The position numbers were made by a program, and so were the translations under genes. The notes beneath the pieces were generated by a model. The model was not told where the DNA came from. It did no database searches and saw only the letters and a list, made by a program, of their open reading frames with translations. This document shows, one piece after another, positions 1 through 5,005 of a DNA stretch of 5,062 nucleotides; position 1 is the stretch's first letter, and each line of letters begins with the position of its first letter. The DNA is from an uncultured Veillonella sp. (GTDB taxonomy: Bacteria > Bacillota_C > Negativicutes > Veillonellales > Veillonellaceae): assembly GCA_900765235.1 (NCBI GenBank), contig CAAFRK010000049.1, positions 1 through 5,062 of the forward strand, written 5' to 3'.

Positions 1-203
1 ATTGCACGTGCACGTTTGATAGATGTAGTCAATTTGCGTTGATGTTTTGCGCAAGTACCGGAAATACGACGAGGTAAGATTTTGCCGCGTTCAGTCGTAA
101 AACGACGAAGTTTAGCAACGTCTTTATAGTCGATTTGATCGATATGGTCTGCACAGAAAACGCATACTTTTCTTCTTGGCTTTCTGCCTCTATCTCTTCT
201 CAT
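1..203 (-). CDS. rpsR: 30S ribosomal protein S18 (C-terminal end cut off by window edge)
   Basis: S18 is a small-subunit protein that binds the 16S rRNA platform together with S6. The 67 visible codons give a typical basic S18: an Arg/Lys-rich start, then CVFC (Cys14, Cys17), the [14 protein letters not shown] core (33-46) and TCAKHQRKL (50-58). The Cys14/Cys17/Cys51/His54 set is the zinc-ligand pattern of the C+ form of S18. Translation starts at ATG 203, with a GGAGG ribosome site at 211-215. The gene is third in the rpsF-ssb-rpsR operon, 39 bases after the ssb stop. Only the last few residues should be missing at the left edge. The identification is firm; zinc binding is inferred from the ligands. 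Confidence 0.97.
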   Translation of the reverse strand, partial: MRRDRGRKPRRKVCVFCADHIDQIDYKDVAKLRRFTTERGKILPRRISGTCAKHQRKLTTSIKRARA

Positions 204-242
204 TGCGAATCCTCCTTTTCGAATTAGTAGGAGTCCCTGACA

Positions 243-641
243 CTAGAACGGGATGTTTTCGTCATCGCCGCCTGTACTGAAACTATCAAAATTGGACCCA
301 CCTTCGAAAGAATTAGTATTCATATCAAGGGATTGGCCCACAAAGTTCGCTACTACTTCAGTAACGTACCGTTTTTGACCGTCCTGAGTCTCGTAAGAAC
401 GAGTTTGCAAACGACCTTCTACAAAGCAACGACTGCCTTTACGAAGATTGCCTGCCGCTTCACCAAGTTTACCCCAAGCAACGCAGTTGATGAAAGCAGT
501 TTGTTCTTTCGTCTCATTTGTTGTGGAATCAATATAGGTGTTTGTGGCAGCTACTGTGAAAGTTGCTACCGCACGACCAGTTTTGGTATAGCGTACTTCA
601 GGATCACGAGCTAAATTACCTAGAATTTGTACAGAGTTCAT
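243..641 (-). CDS. ssb: Single-stranded DNA-binding protein
   Basis: This protein coats single-stranded DNA during replication, repair and recombination, normally as a tetramer, and recruits partners through its acidic tail. Residues 1-105 form the OB fold: MNSVQILGNLARDPEVRYT at the N-terminus, FINCVAWGKLGE with Trp56 near 50-61, and the GRLQTRSYETQDGQKRYVTEV strand region at 77-97. A short Gly/Ser/Asn linker (about 107-125) leads to the partner-binding tip DDENIPF. At 132 residues it is short for SSB (often 150-180) because of the linker; the fold and tip are intact. ATG 641 has a GGAGG ribosome site at 647-651 and follows the rpsF stop by 19 bases. Its place between rpsF and rpsR marks it as the housekeeping SSB. 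Confidence 0.97.
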   Translation of the reverse strand: MNSVQILGNLARDPEVRYTKTGRAVATFTVAATNTYIDSTTNETKEQTAFINCVAWGKLGEAAGNLRKGSRCFVEGRLQTRSYETQDGQKRYVTEVVANFVGQSLDMNTNSFEGGSNFDSFSTGGDDENIPF

Positions 642-660
642 GTTTTCCTCCAGGCTTTAA

Positions 661-945
661 TTATGCTTCGTGTTTAACAATTAGATGTCTTAGGACTTCA
701 TCGTTGATTTTCAATACACGATCGATTTCTTTGATTTCAGCAGGTGCTGCTTCAAAGTTGATCAATACATAGAAACCGTCAGTGAATTTCTTCACCGCGT
801 AAGCAAGACGACGCTTGCCCCAACGATCTACCTTTTCTACTGTGCCGCCTACACGAGCAATTAAAGCTTCTACTTTTTCAATAACAGCGTTAGTTGCTTC
901 CTCTTCAGCTGGTTTCACAATAAACATGACTTCGTATTTGTTCAT
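661..945 (-). CDS. rpsF: 30S ribosomal protein S6
   Basis: S6 is a small-subunit protein that forms a heterodimer with S18 on the 16S rRNA platform. The 94-residue product has normal length and the family pattern: MNKYEVMFIVKP at the N-terminus (first beta strand), RWGKRRLAYAVKKFTDGFYV (41-60, the S6 signature) and a C-terminal helix with RVLKINDEVLRHLIVK. ATG 945 is preceded by a full AGGAGGTG ribosome site (953-960). It is the first gene of the rpsF-ssb-rpsR operon. The upstream leader can pair this ribosome site and resembles the S6:S18-responsive element, so the operon is probably feedback-regulated by its own first and last products. Confidence 0.97.
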   Translation of the reverse strand: MNKYEVMFIVKPAEEEATNAVIEKVEALIARVGGTVEKVDRWGKRRLAYAVKKFTDGFYVLINFEAAPAEIKEIDRVLKINDEVLRHLIVKHEA

Positions 946-1019
946 ACAAAATCACCTCCTCTTTCGGACTAATGCCCCTATCGACACATAGGGGTAGGAA
1001 GTGCTTACCATCAATAAGC
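946..1019 (-). promoter_or_regulatory. rpsF leader resembling the S6:S18 autoregulatory RNA
   Basis: In the leader RNA, CACUUCCU (996-1003) can pair over 8 bp, one of them G-U, with the rpsF ribosome site AGGAGGUG (953-960). Inside this stem lies a strong hairpin, CCCCUAU/AUAGGGG (988-994 with 975-981, six-base loop). The 3' side of the internal loop carries GUCCGAAAG, with the CCG at 965-967. A stem enclosing the start signal, an inner hairpin and an unpaired CCG is the layout described for the bacterial S6:S18 mRNA-binding element, which mimics the rRNA site. A small 5' hairpin (GCUUA/UAAGC, 1003-1019) precedes it and shares one base with the outer stem. The pairing is seen in the sequence; the regulator is inferred from the family. 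Confidence 0.8.
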
Positions 1020-1025
1020 CTTACT

Positions 1026-1054
1026 ATTATAACCTAAAAAAAGAATGAAAGCAA
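1026..1054 (-). promoter_or_regulatory. Promoter of rpsF-ssb-rpsR
   Basis: Reading leftwards, the -35 box is TTGCTT (1049-1054) and the -10 box is a perfect TATAAT (1026-1031), with an ideal 17-base spacer. Transcription should start near 1019-1020, giving a leader of about 74 nt. The -35 box lies inside the 3' arm of the preceding terminator hairpin, and the spacer contains that terminator's T run. Confidence 0.85.
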
Positions 1055-1080
1055 GAGTTCAAATTTAAACCCTTGCTTTC
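1036..1080 (-). terminator. Intrinsic terminator of the MFS transporter gene
   Basis: On the minus strand, GAAAGCAAG (1072-1080) pairs perfectly with CTTGCTTTC (1047-1055). The inner bases extend this to about 15 bp with two G-U pairs and a four-base AATT loop. ATTC and seven T follow (1036-1042). It starts 8 bases after the transporter stop codon. The plus strand has no T run after the hairpin, so it acts leftwards only. Confidence 0.9.
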
Positions 1081-1087
1081 ACCAATA

Positions 1088-2272
1088 TTATATACGATTA
1101 TATTTTTCATCTTCAGTAAAGGCGATAATGCCACACATAATAACAAATAATGTAATGACTCCCATCATAGGATCTGCAGTATCGTTTGGTAAGAAGGTAA
1201 GCATCAACGATGATACAATACCACTACCATATTGCATAGCCCCTAGTAATGCCGCCCCAGACCCAGCCATTCTACCTGCTCTATCTAATGCTAATGCATT
1301 TGTTACAGCTGCAATGATACCATTCATGGAGAAGAATAAGAAGCAGCCAATAACGATTAACCACAGTGAATGGTAACCTAAAACCATCAAGCCCATTACA
1401 ACGGATACACAAATAGCTGTAAATAATGTGGCATATCGCAATAATCTATCAAGGCGTATAGCACTTACAATACGACGATTGATTGCGCTCAGTAACATGA
1501 CACCAATAATATTAACAGAAAATAGATAACCAAAATACTCTTTTGGCACCTCATAGACATCAATATATACATAAGGCGATCCTGTTAAAAACGCATAGAT
1601 AGCAATGTAAAACGAGCTAACACATAACGTATATTTCATAAAGCCTTTGTTACGTAATAAAATCCAATAATTATTATAGGTATGACCTATAGACTTTTTA
1701 CTACGCTTCTCTACAGGATGTGTTTCAGGTATTATTAATACGGCAATAAGCATTAAAATACCGATAGCAACAAGTAACCAAAATATGGAATGCCATGTAT
1801 ACCATACGAGTAAATGACCTGCTAACATCGGCCCTGCAATAGGCGCTATAGCCATAACAATAGCCAAAGTAGATAACATTTTTGCGGCCTCAGTCCGACC
1901 ATATAAGTCACGAATCATAGCCCGTGATAACATAGGCCCTACGCAAGCACCAAAAGCTTGGAAGACGCGCCAAGCTAGTAATTCTAGCATAGATGAACTC
2001 AAGGCACAGCCTACTGAGCCGATGATAAATAAGACTATCCCTATAATCAAAGGCTTCTTACGACCAATTTTATCGCTAACCGCTCCCCAAAAAAGCTGAG
2101 CTAGCGCAAAACCTATTAAGAAACCAGTCAACGTTAACTCCGCATCACCCTTGAGATCACGTCCCATCTCTGGCATGGCAGGCAAATAAATATCCGTCGA
2201 CAACGACGTAAACGCCATCAAAGCACTTAATATAGAAGTAAAAAGCCATCCTTTATTGCTAATCGTCAGCAT
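1088..2272 (-). CDS. Bcr/CflA-type multidrug efflux transporter (MFS, 12 membrane segments)
   Basis: This is an inner-membrane drug/proton antiporter of the major facilitator superfamily. The 394-residue length and 12 hydrophobic segments are normal for the family. STDIYLPAMPEM (25-36), after the first segment, is typical of Bcr/CflA proteins. GAVSDKIGRKKP (63-74) is MFS motif A, RVFQAFGACVG (102-112) is motif B with Arg102, and APIAGPMLAG (143-152) is the motif C region of drug antiporters. A charged loop (184-200) separates the two halves. ATG 2272 is the only reasonable start; its ribosome site (GTGGTG, eight bases upstream) is weak. It is a single-gene unit with its own terminator. Relatives export bicyclomycin, sulfonamides or chloramphenicol, but the substrate here cannot be told from sequence. 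Confidence 0.9.
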   Translation of the reverse strand: MLTISNKGWLFTSILSALMAFTSLSTDIYLPAMPEMGRDLKGDAELTLTGFLIGFALAQLFWGAVSDKIGRKKPLIIGIVLFIIGSVGCALSSSMLELLAWRVFQAFGACVGPMLSRAMIRDLYGRTEAAKMLSTLAIVMAIAPIAGPMLAGHLLVWYTWHSIFWLLVAIGILMLIAVLIIPETHPVEKRSKKSIGHTYNNYWILLRNKGFMKYTLCVSSFYIAIYAFLTGSPYVYIDVYEVPKEYFGYLFSVNIIGVMLLSAINRRIVSAIRLDRLLRYATLFTAICVSVVMGLMVLGYHSLWLIVIGCFLFFSMNGIIAAVTNALALDRAGRMAGSGAALLGAMQYGSGIVSSLMLTFLPNDTADPMMGVITLFVIMCGIIAFTEDEKYNRI

Positions 2273-2321
2273 AAAGACACCACTTTCATATAAAATCGCA
2301 CGATAATATGTATTTATTTAA

Positions 2322-2330
2322 ATTATATCA
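2322..2330 (-). promoter_or_regulatory. Extended -10 promoter for the MFS transporter gene
   Basis: The minus strand reads TGATATAAT: a perfect TATAAT (2322-2327) with the TGn extension. No good -35 box lies 16-18 bases further upstream, as is common for extended -10 promoters. The start would be near 2315, giving an untranslated leader of about 43 nt before ATG 2272. Confidence 0.6.
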
Positions 2331-2370
2331 AAAACAAAGTTAATCCTATATAGTTTTGATATTTTTCAAC

Positions 2371-2395
2371 AAAAAAGCGTAGTAAAATACTACGC
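2371..2395 (-). terminator. Stand-alone minus-strand terminator
   Basis: A perfect 8-bp stem, GCGTAGTA/TACTACGC with a three-base loop (2377-2395), is followed on the minus strand by six T (2371-2376). On the plus strand the hairpin is followed by A bases, so it works leftwards. No minus-strand gene ends just before it. It would stop readthrough from the nuclease operon or the antisense RNA before the transporter promoter at 2322-2330. Confidence 0.8.
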
Positions 2396-2400
2396 AAAAA

Positions 2401-2415
2401 TTGGTATATAACCAA
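2401..2415. repeat. Short palindrome TTGGT-n5-ACCAA
   Basis: TTGGT (2401-2405) and ACCAA (2411-2415) form a 5+5 inverted repeat around ATATA. It sits between the stand-alone terminator and the toxin promoter, about 34 bases upstream of that promoter's -10 box. It has the size of a protein-binding operator, but the arms are short and chance is possible in such AT-rich DNA. Confidence 0.35.
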
Positions 2416-2445
2416 ATGTCAATTCTATTTTTCCTAAAATTACAT

Positions 2446-2454
2446 TGATATACT
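2446..2454 (+). promoter_or_regulatory. Extended -10 promoter of the small toxin-like gene
   Basis: TGATATACT holds a -10 box TATACT (2449-2454, five of six consensus bases) with the TGn extension. There is no clear -35 box at 16-18 bases. Transcription should begin near 2461, giving a leader of about 47 nt and, with the terminator ending near 2702, an mRNA of about 240 nt. Confidence 0.6.
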
Positions 2455-2476
2455 AATGCTAAGAGTCATCACGTGA

Positions 2477-2488
2477 GTTAGGCTCATC
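2477..2488. repeat. 5' arm of a 12-base exact inverted repeat flanking the toxin ORF
   Basis: GTTAGGCTCATC is the exact reverse complement of GATGAGCCTAAC at 2661-2672, on the other side of the small gene. In the plus-strand RNA the two could pair, joining the mRNA leader to its 3' end. The last three bases of this arm also belong to the hairpin that covers the ribosome site. Confidence 0.85.
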
Positions 2489-2504
2489 ACCGAAAGGTGG
2501 TGAT
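2486..2504 (+). promoter_or_regulatory. Ribosome-site-sequestering hairpin of the toxin mRNA
   Basis: ATCACC (2486-2491) pairs with GGTGAT (2499-2504). The right arm is part of the ribosome site AGGTGGTGAT (2495-2504), which matches the ideal AGGAGGTGAT in nine of ten bases. An alternative fold, CACC-GAAA-GGTG (2489-2500), has a GNRA tetraloop. TCATCAC occurs twice (2466-2472 and 2484-2490), so two upstream sites can compete for the same GTGAT. Such masking of a strong ribosome site is usual in type I toxin mRNAs. Confidence 0.65.
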
Positions 2505-2507
2505 ACT

Positions 2508-2585
2508 ATGAGTAAATTCGAAAAGTACTACTTAATTCTTTTTGTAATTTCCATAGCAATATCACTCTTTGCACTATTCAAATAG
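2508..2585 (+). CDS. 25-residue hydrophobic peptide, putative type I toxin
   Basis: The ORF starts at ATG 2508, behind a nine-of-ten ribosome site (2495-2504), and ends at TAG 2583. The peptide begins MSKFEKYY, crosses the membrane in a single hydrophobic stretch (about residues 8-24, Leu/Ile/Phe/Val-rich with two Ser) and ends in Lys25. Size, charge layout and the MSxxE start recall the holin-like/TxpA-type type I toxins of Firmicutes, which insert in the membrane and damage or depolarise the cell. The case rests mainly on context: its own promoter and terminator, a masked ribosome site, and a convergent antisense RNA across the 3' untranslated region. It is the only apparent plus-strand gene in the window. 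It could instead be a small membrane regulator. Family membership is from memory and not verified. Confidence 0.7.
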   Translation: MSKFEKYYLILFVISIAISLFALFK

Positions 2586-2588
2586 AGT

Positions 2589-2639
2589 AAAGACAAAAGC
2601 CTAACGCAACAGAGTATTCAAAATACTCGCACGCTAGGC
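2589..2639 (-). terminator. Terminator of the antisense RNA, also first terminator after the nuclease operon
   Basis: On the minus strand GCCTAGCG (2632-2639) pairs with CGTTAGGC (2599-2606) over 8 bp with one G-U pair. An inner GAGTATT/AATACTC stem (2612-2628, three-base loop) stacks above an internal loop. TTTTGTCTTT follows (2589-2598). In plus-strand RNA the G-U becomes an A-C mismatch and no T run follows, so the structure is built for the minus strand. Confidence 0.75.
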
Positions 2640-2677
2640 AATTTGTAATAGTATTTACAAGATGAGCCTAACGCTAC
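2599..2677. repeat. Direct repeat GCCTAACGCnAC, two copies in the toxin 3' region
   Basis: GCCTAACGCAAC (2599-2610) and GCCTAACGCTAC (2666-2677) match in 11 of 12 positions. The first is an arm of the antisense-RNA terminator and the second an arm of the toxin terminator. Both share GCCTAAC, the complement of GTTAGGC in the toxin leader (2477-2483), so each could pair with that leader. Confidence 0.75.
2661..2672. repeat. 3' arm of the 12-base inverted repeat flanking the toxin ORF
   Basis: GATGAGCCTAAC is the partner of 2477-2488. It contains most of the left arm of the toxin terminator hairpin, so pairing with the mRNA leader and folding of the terminator exclude each other. The antisense RNA carries the same sequence as the toxin leader here and would compete for this site. 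Confidence 0.85.
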
Positions 2678-2702
2678 GACACGTTGATGGCTCTCTTTTT
2701 AT
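2664..2702 (+). terminator. Intrinsic terminator of the toxin mRNA
   Basis: GAGCC (2664-2668) pairs with GGCTC (2689-2693). AACG (2670-2673) with CGTT (2682-2685) extends the stem across a small internal loop, leaving an eight-base apical loop. TCTTTTTATTTATT follows directly. It ends about 35 bases before the stop of the converging hydrolase gene. Confidence 0.8.
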
Positions 2703-2704
2703 TT

Positions 2705-2732
2705 ATTATACATCAAAAGCGAAATTTCTAAA
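2705..2732 (-). promoter_or_regulatory. Putative promoter of the antisense RNA
   Basis: The minus strand carries a perfect -10 box TATAAT (2705-2710) and, 16 bases upstream, TTTAGA (2727-2732), which matches the -35 consensus in four of six bases. It lies in the gap just past the hydrolase stop codon (2738-2740) and points leftwards across the toxin 3' region. A start near 2698 is expected. Confidence 0.6.
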
Positions 2733-2737
2733 AGGAA

Positions 2738-3913
2738 TTATAAAATAAATGGCTCGTTATCATTTATTATATAAACGTTTCTTTCAGGTATTAGTTCCTC
2801 TAATTTTTCAGGGCTATCGGTATGAACCGGAATAATGACATCAGGATTCACTAAGTCTATAAACTTGAGTAAATCAGTCTTTGAAACATGACCACTTACA
2901 TGACATATATAAGATGGATATGTATCTAGTAAATCCTTCAATGCTAGATTCTCCTCAGTATATCCTGTCCACATGGAATATATAATACGTACATCGTCTT
3001 TAGGGAACTCTTTTATGTGGGAAATATAATTTTCTGTTGCTCTTACTACGGATACAAATCCATGATCCATATAGTGTTTAGGATACTTGCCTTTATCAAG
3101 AACTAGCGGTCTATCATGTCTACGATACAAAGAACTTTCATAATATACATTACTAATCACAGTATCTAATATTCTTTTCTGATAAGCATCACAAATTAAC
3201 ACTTTATCAGTTGGCATATTCTGCCAAATCCCCATAATACGGTCAATATTCGTAGAGGAACACATAACAAAAACATATTTCCCATCTTGAATATATGAAG
3301 AAATATCGTCTAATACTGTGGCTTCAGATATACAATCATCTGCGTCTCTAGACAATGAGGTGCCCTCTGTAATTAATACATCAACCTCACCTATATAGGT
3401 GTTAACTAATTTGTCTAATACGTGATGGCGCAACCCATGCAGCCGGAAATCACCTGTGTATAAGACACGTTTACCTTCTGCTTCAATGACAAACATATAA
3501 CTATCCACAGCACTATGATCGATAACTAAAGGTCTGATACGTATATCACCAATAGAAAAGACATCTCCGCCTCGAAATGTATTAGCACCTAATAAGCGCA
3601 AGTATAAACCTCTATCTTGATACTCAGCACCTATTAGCGCGATTTCCTTACTTAATTCACCCATATATAATGGAATTTCTGATAGTACAGAGGTTAGTTG
3701 GCCTAAGTGATCCATATGATAATGAGAAATCACAATACCGTCACAATCCGGCTTGCCTTTTGTAACACCGTCTATATCCAGATTTATAGGTGTGTACTTT
3801 TCATCTAAACTTAACTCATTACCAAAGTCTAACATAATTCGAGTAGATTCTGTACTAATTTCTATAGCACTACCACCAATCTGATGTGTGCCACGATGAA
3901 CAACAATATTCAT
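2738..3913 (-). CDS. RNase J-like metallo-beta-lactamase-fold hydrolase
   Basis: This is a predicted two-metal hydrolase, probably a nuclease. Numbered from ATG 3913 (391 residues), the metal-site motifs are complete: LDFG (Asp29), HYHMDH (64-69), His133 in VIDHSAVDS, Asp155 in TGDFR, and His364 in IPVH. SGHVSK (340-345) followed by the IPVH strand resembles the C-terminal active-site part of RNase J and other beta-CASP proteins. TEGTSLSRD (182-190) and VMCSSTNIDR (216-225) fit the inserted domain. RNase J itself is about 550 residues; its C-terminal domain is absent here. The opening HRGTHQIGGSAIEI appears in a widespread subfamily of uncertain role. ATG 3913 is preferred over TTG 3919 because AAAGG (3920-3924) lies six bases before the ATG and abuts the TTG. 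It is probably co-translated with the upstream nuclease gene. RNA or DNA as substrate is undecided. Confidence 0.85.
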   Translation of the reverse strand: MNIVVHRGTHQIGGSAIEISTESTRIMLDFGNELSLDEKYTPINLDIDGVTKGKPDCDGIVISHYHMDHLGQLTSVLSEIPLYMGELSKEIALIGAEYQDRGLYLRLLGANTFRGGDVFSIGDIRIRPLVIDHSAVDSYMFVIEAEGKRVLYTGDFRLHGLRHHVLDKLVNTYIGEVDVLITEGTSLSRDADDCISEATVLDDISSYIQDGKYVFVMCSSTNIDRIMGIWQNMPTDKVLICDAYQKRILDTVISNVYYESSLYRRHDRPLVLDKGKYPKHYMDHGFVSVVRATENYISHIKEFPKDDVRIIYSMWTGYTEENLALKDLLDTYPSYICHVSGHVSKTDLLKFIDLVNPDVIIPVHTDSPEKLEELIPERNVYIINDNEPFIL

Positions 3914-3922
3914 ATTCAACCT

Positions 3923-5005
3923 TTACTTAGAAATGGTAAGCAATGTTTCTGCTCGATATAAACGATCCAAATTTTCTGACCAATTATCTACTTTATTTTT
4001 ATAAGGCGCTTTACTTACTTTTTGAGCTTGTAATACAACAAATCGAATTTGTTTCAATTTAGACTCTTGTTTTAATATAGCCTCACATAAAGCTCGTAAT
4101 TCTTTTCTTGTACTTGTATTAATTAATTCCTGGCACTCTTTATACTGTTGTGACACAACAGTTTTGGATGGATAACTAGGAGTATTAGGTTTATACGGAT
4201 CAATACGAAGCATCAAATTAGTTTCTGCTCCACCGTCCTCTTTGGCACAAGATCTTTCATCAAATAAAACGACTAACTCAGCTTCATTCGTATGTTTATA
4301 TTCAGATAATTTCTTTAAGTTATTTATCCCCTCGTGAGCAACATCAGCCTTAATCTGTTTTAAATCAAGAAGCTTATAATATGTATAAGCTTCTAAAACA
4401 CAGCGTAGTAAAGTTTCCTCACTACCAGATGGACGATATTTTAATTCAATTACAGAATAACAATCGTCATCAGTGTTATAGCCTAATAAATCTATTTTTC
4501 CGTAAGAATCATTATGTGTCTTCTTTAATGGTGTTTGATAATCAAAGATATAGCCTAACCCATCAACCTTACGTTGATAAAACAATAATTTCGCTAAAAT
4601 TTCCTCTTTACGATTTGTGCCTTGCAGCTTTTTCATATCTACCGTTTCAGAAGGAGAATGATTTGTATCAAAATGATTAGATCGTACTGGCTTTAAGTCT
4701 GTCCATGCACTTAAAAGATTTTTTGATAAAAGAGTACTGGCAATAACTTCACTATAGCGGTTTTTGTCCGCTTGCGACGCTCCTTGTACATAGCCTTTAT
4801 AATTTACAATAGATGCTTTATAAAAGTTTGCTGCAAATCTTTTTATATCTCCATAGTTATCTCTTTGTTTTACTTTTTTTATATTAACAGTATCTTCTGT
4901 TGTATCGTTCTTAGGTTGCCCAAAAAGGGTTTCAAACTCATCAAGTTTATCTTGCCGATTAATACCTTTACAAATAAATTCATATGCCTCTTTAGACTTT
5001 AACAT
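3923..5005 (-). CDS. Putative PD-(D/E)XK superfamily nuclease
   Basis: I do not recognise this 360-residue protein as a named family. Its middle carries a credible PD-(D/E)XK core: a helix with RKEEILAKLL (132-141) supplying a Glu, GKIDLLGY (169-176) with Asp172, VIELKYR (185-191) with the Glu187-x-Lys189 pair, and a helix RCVLEAYTYYKLL (201-213) in the place of the usual QxxxY element. This order suggests a Mg-dependent DNA or RNA nuclease. The N-terminal 130 residues and the Lys-rich C-terminal third (281-360) show no motif I can name and may bind nucleic acid or partners. ATG 5005 is chosen because GGGAGG (5014-5019) lies eight bases upstream; the in-frame GTG at 5044 lacks such a site. 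Nine bases separate the stop from the hydrolase ATG, whose ribosome site overlaps this stop, so the pair is likely translationally coupled. Its promoter is not visible. Confidence 0.65.
   Translation of the reverse strand: MLKSKEAYEFICKGINRQDKLDEFETLFGQPKNDTTEDTVNIKKVKQRDNYGDIKRFAANFYKASIVNYKGYVQGASQADKNRYSEVIASTLLSKNLLSAWTDLKPVRSNHFDTNHSPSETVDMKKLQGTNRKEEILAKLLFYQRKVDGLGYIFDYQTPLKKTHNDSYGKIDLLGYNTDDDCYSVIELKYRPSGSEETLLRCVLEAYTYYKLLDLKQIKADVAHEGINNLKKLSEYKHTNEAELVVLFDERSCAKEDGGAETNLMLRIDPYKPNTPSYPSKTVVSQQYKECQELINTSTRKELRALCEAILKQESKLKQIRFVVLQAQKVSKAPYKNKVDNWSENLDRLYRAETLLTISK

Larger units (their letters stand above)
2590..2698 (-). ncRNA. Putative antisense RNA antitoxin (about 110 nt)
   Basis: A promoter-like pair (2705-2732) would start a leftward RNA near 2698, ending at the terminator near 2590. 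The RNA would contain three stem-loops: the complement of the toxin terminator (2664-2693), a TTGTAA/TTACAA hairpin (2643-2660) and the terminator stem (2599-2639). It would be complementary to nearly the entire toxin 3' untranslated region and stop just short of the toxin stop codon (2583-2585). This convergent, 3'-overlapping layout is that of txpA/RatA and bsrG/SR4 in Bacillus. No conserved reading frame with a ribosome site is evident in it. Existence and size are inferred from signals only. Confidence 0.65.

Noticed and set aside
333..614. Plus-strand open frame of 93 codons opposite ssb
   Set aside because: It lies wholly within the well-supported ssb gene on the other strand, resembles no protein family I know and has no ribosome site.
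2308..2343. 11-codon plus-strand frame starting at ATG 2308
   Set aside because: It has no ribosome site, lies across the efflux gene promoter, and its composition is that of random AT-rich DNA.
2417..2422. Perfect TTGACA -35 box on the minus strand
   Set aside because: No -10-like hexamer lies 15-19 bases downstream (the region is the terminator hairpin and its flanking bases), so it is probably a chance match.
2599..2672. CRISPR-like short repeats (GCCTAACGC twice)
   Set aside because: There are only two 12-base copies, and they belong to terminator arms. There is no array, no regular spacing and no cas gene.
4381..5002. Plus-strand open frames opposite the PD-(D/E)XK gene
   Set aside because: They are shadows in AT-rich coding DNA, with Phe/Tyr/Ile-rich low-quality translations and no ribosome sites.
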